Source: Candidatus Dadabacteria bacterium
Lineage (GTDB): Bacteria; Desulfobacterota_D; UBA1144; Nemesobacterales; Nemesobacteraceae
Direction: 5' to 3'
Assembly: GCA_026706695.1 (NCBI GenBank)
Contig: JAPOYE010000110.1
Coordinates: 1 to 48,514, forward strand
Length of the DNA: 48,514 bases
The position numbers and the translations under genes were made by a program. Positions 47,083 to 48,514 of this stretch are shown in pieces (position 1 is the stretch's first letter; every line of letters starts with the position of its first letter). The notes beneath the pieces were generated by a model that saw nothing but the letters and a program-made list of their open reading frames with translations, searched no databases and was not told where the DNA came from.

Positions 47083-48514
47083 ATGCGGAAAGTTCCCGAA
47101 GAAGAAATCCTCAAGCGGTTGCGTGTTGACAACCCTTGGTGGAAGAACCGAAACAATGTCAGGTGGAAAAAATATCCTGAACGGGTCTATTTAACCCCGT
47201 TTTTCGAACTTGTATACAGGAAGAAAATTAACAGGGCGATTGTGCTGATGGGACCGCGCAGAGTCGGTAAAACTGTTATGGTTCACCAGGCAATTGCCAA
47301 GCTAATAAAGGAAAAAGTTCCACCGCGGCGGATTCTCTACGTTTCTCTGGACAATCCTCTGTATTCAGGCCTCTGGCTTGAAAAAATACTTCTTATGTTC
47401 TCCGAACTAAACTCTTTAACGCAAAAGGAGCGTTGCTATGTTTTTTTTGACGAGATTCAGTATTTAGGCGACTGGGAGAGACACCTCAAATCCTTAGTTG
47501 ATTCCTACCCGCAGCACCGTTTCGTAGCTACCGGTTCGGCTGCTGCTGCGCTAAAACTGAAAAGCAATGAATCCGGAGCCGGGAGATTCTCTGATTTTAC
47601 ACTTCCTCCTCTCACGTTCTATGAATATATAAGATTCTCGGACACTAATAAAAAATCCCCTTTTCTGCAAAAAGACGGTTCTTTTGAACCCAGAATTCTC
47701 GAAAAAATTGAAGATTTAAACAATGAGTTCATAAATTATATAAATTTCGGCGGCTACCCAGAAACCGTATTTCTGAAGGACGCCAGAGAAAACCCCCGTT
47801 TCGTCAAGGACGATATTATAGATAAGGTGCTTCTGCGGGATTTGCCAAGCCTGTACGGAATTCAAGACATCGCAGAACTAAACAGGCTGTTTGTGACGCT
47901 TTCCCACAACACGGGACAAGAAGTTGACCTGCCTGGCATTTCTCAAGACTCAAACGTGTCGAAAGATACGATATTGAGATATCTGGAATATCTGGAAGCA
48001 GCTTTTCTGATAAAACGCGTAAATAGGGTTGACAGAAGTGTCCGGAAGTTTAAAAGAAACCACACATTCAAAGTCTATTTAAGGAATGCCTCGATGTACC
48101 CAGCGCTGTTCGGTTCCGTGAGTAAGAGCAACAAAGCCGTCTTGGGAAGATTGGTAGAGACAGCTGTTTTCAGCCACTTTTTTCATTTCGCGGAATATCT
48201 AAACCCACATTATGCAAGATGGAAAAACGGAGAGGTTGATCTGATAATCATGGACGTACTGGGAAAACCCATTCAGGCGGTTGAAATCAAGTGGTCCAAC
48301 AGACCGCTTGAAAACCCGTCTCAGCTTAAAGCGTTGCTTAGTTTTGGCGAAAAAAACCAACTTAGCAGTTCGAAAAAATTGATTTGCTGTACTCTTACCA
48401 AACTCGATTCCCGGACATACGGCAATAAAGAAATCGTGTTTTGTCCGACAAGTTTTTTCTGTCTTCTGTACGGACAATCTCTGGAAAGTCCGGAATTCAG
48501 AAAAGCTTTGATTG
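47083..48514 (+). CDS. AAA ATPase with DUF4143 domain (partial, runs off the right edge)
   Basis: P-loop protein of the AAA_14/DUF4143 group, common in accessory DNA and of unclear cellular role. Walker A is GPRRVGKT (about residues 60-67) and Walker B is YVFFDEIQYLGDW (about 122-134), followed by sensor-type ATGSAAAALK. The middle (NFGGYPETVFLKD, RDLPSLYGI) and the helix-turn-helix-like SKDTILRYLEYLEAAFLIKRV match the family. The C-terminal DUF4143 part has GEVDLIIMD followed by QAVEIKWS, a restriction-nuclease-like E-D-ExK pattern. The frame is open for 477 codons to the window end with no stop. Base composition is AT-rich like the rest of this end. Confidence 0.88.
   Translation, partial: MRKVPEEEILKRLRVDNPWWKNRNNVRWKKYPERVYLTPFFELVYRKKINRAIVLMGPRRVGKTVMVHQAIAKLIKEKVPPRRILYVSLDNPLYSGLWLEKILLMFSELNSLTQKERCYVFFDEIQYLGDWERHLKSLVDSYPQHRFVATGSAAAALKLKSNESGAGRFSDFTLPPLTFYEYIRFSDTNKKSPFLQKDGSFEPRILEKIEDLNNEFINYINFGGYPETVFLKDARENPRFVKDDIIDKVLLRDLPSLYGIQDIAELNRLFVTLSHNTGQEVDLPGISQDSNVSKDTILRYLEYLEAAFLIKRVNRVDRSVRKFKRNHTFKVYLRNASMYPALFGSVSKSNKAVLGRLVETAVFSHFFHFAEYLNPHYARWKNGEVDLIIMDVLGKPIQAVEIKWSNRPLENPSQLKALLSFGEKNQLSSSKKLICCTLTKLDSRTYGNKEIVFCPTSFFCLLYGQSLESPEFRKALI

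Noticed and set aside
46956-47156. 66-codon minus-strand ORF over the start of the AAA ATPase
   Set aside because: It overlaps the conserved ATPase N-terminus and lacks a ribosome site.
1-48514. CRISPR arrays, rRNA genes, complete insertion sequences
   Set aside because: No regularly spaced repeats, no rRNA sequence and no transposase were seen on either strand.

Overview
This window reads as one contig of a Gram-negative, respiring bacterium with a moderately GC-rich core. An autotransporter esterase, a second outer-membrane barrel, an MCE/MlaD protein and peptidoglycan recycling show a two-membrane cell. Complex I subunits, lipoyl synthase and a B12 adenosyltransferase point to aerobic or microaerobic metabolism. 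The mix resembles uncultured lineages near the old Deltaproteobacteria, such as Candidatus Dadabacteria, but this is only an impression from gene content, because there is no rRNA gene here.

Layout. 1-5.2 kb (+): an ECF42-like sigma factor, gamma-glutamyltransferase and a GDSL autotransporter esterase. 5.2-12.5 kb (-): a tight run read pduO, O-methyltransferase, glnD, nadB, nadC, nadA, i.e. the whole aspartate-to-nicotinate-mononucleotide branch with the nitrogen sensor GlnD inside it. 12.6-15.8 kb (+): nuoE, glycerate 2-kinase, dnaB. 15.8-17.4 kb (-): a DUF985 cupin, a DCC thiol protein and an unknown gene, divergent from an unknown gene plus nitrilase (17.5-19.05 kb, +). 19.1-25.3 kb (-): aroA, cmk, rpsA, sppA, lapA-like, lipA. 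25.4-27.0 kb (+): DUF2237 and apgM, divergent from aroA across a dyad-rich promoter region. 27.0-29.9 kb (-): outer-membrane barrel, mazG, M24 peptidase.

29,979-31,299 is an AT-rich insert bounded by an exact 16-bp direct repeat. It carries a small lipoprotein gene, a consensus promoter with a hairpin leader and overlapping small ORFs, but no recognisable transposase. It sits directly upstream of the A-type Fe-S carrier gene. Next comes a single-gene fusion of the acetyl-CoA carboxylase carboxyltransferase alpha and beta subunits (32.0-33.8 kb, +). A minus-strand operon follows: murQ, anmK, nagZ, a sodium:solute symporter and an isolated nuoI (34.0-40.1 kb). The first three form a cytoplasmic route from muropeptides to GlcNAc-6-P, and the symporter is a candidate importer for that route.

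Past a tRNA-Gly(CCC) (40.18 kb) lies a second lower-GC accessory stretch with a higBA module, whose antitoxin carries a C-terminal ImmA/IrrE-type metalloprotease domain. Then come gtrA, a secreted acetoacetate-decarboxylase-like protein with a strong terminator, an orphan MlaD, and purH. The right end is accessory again: a frameshifted antitoxin gene and an AAA ATPase/DUF4143 gene that runs off the window.

All functional calls come from motifs read by eye. No alignment, database search or expression data support them.
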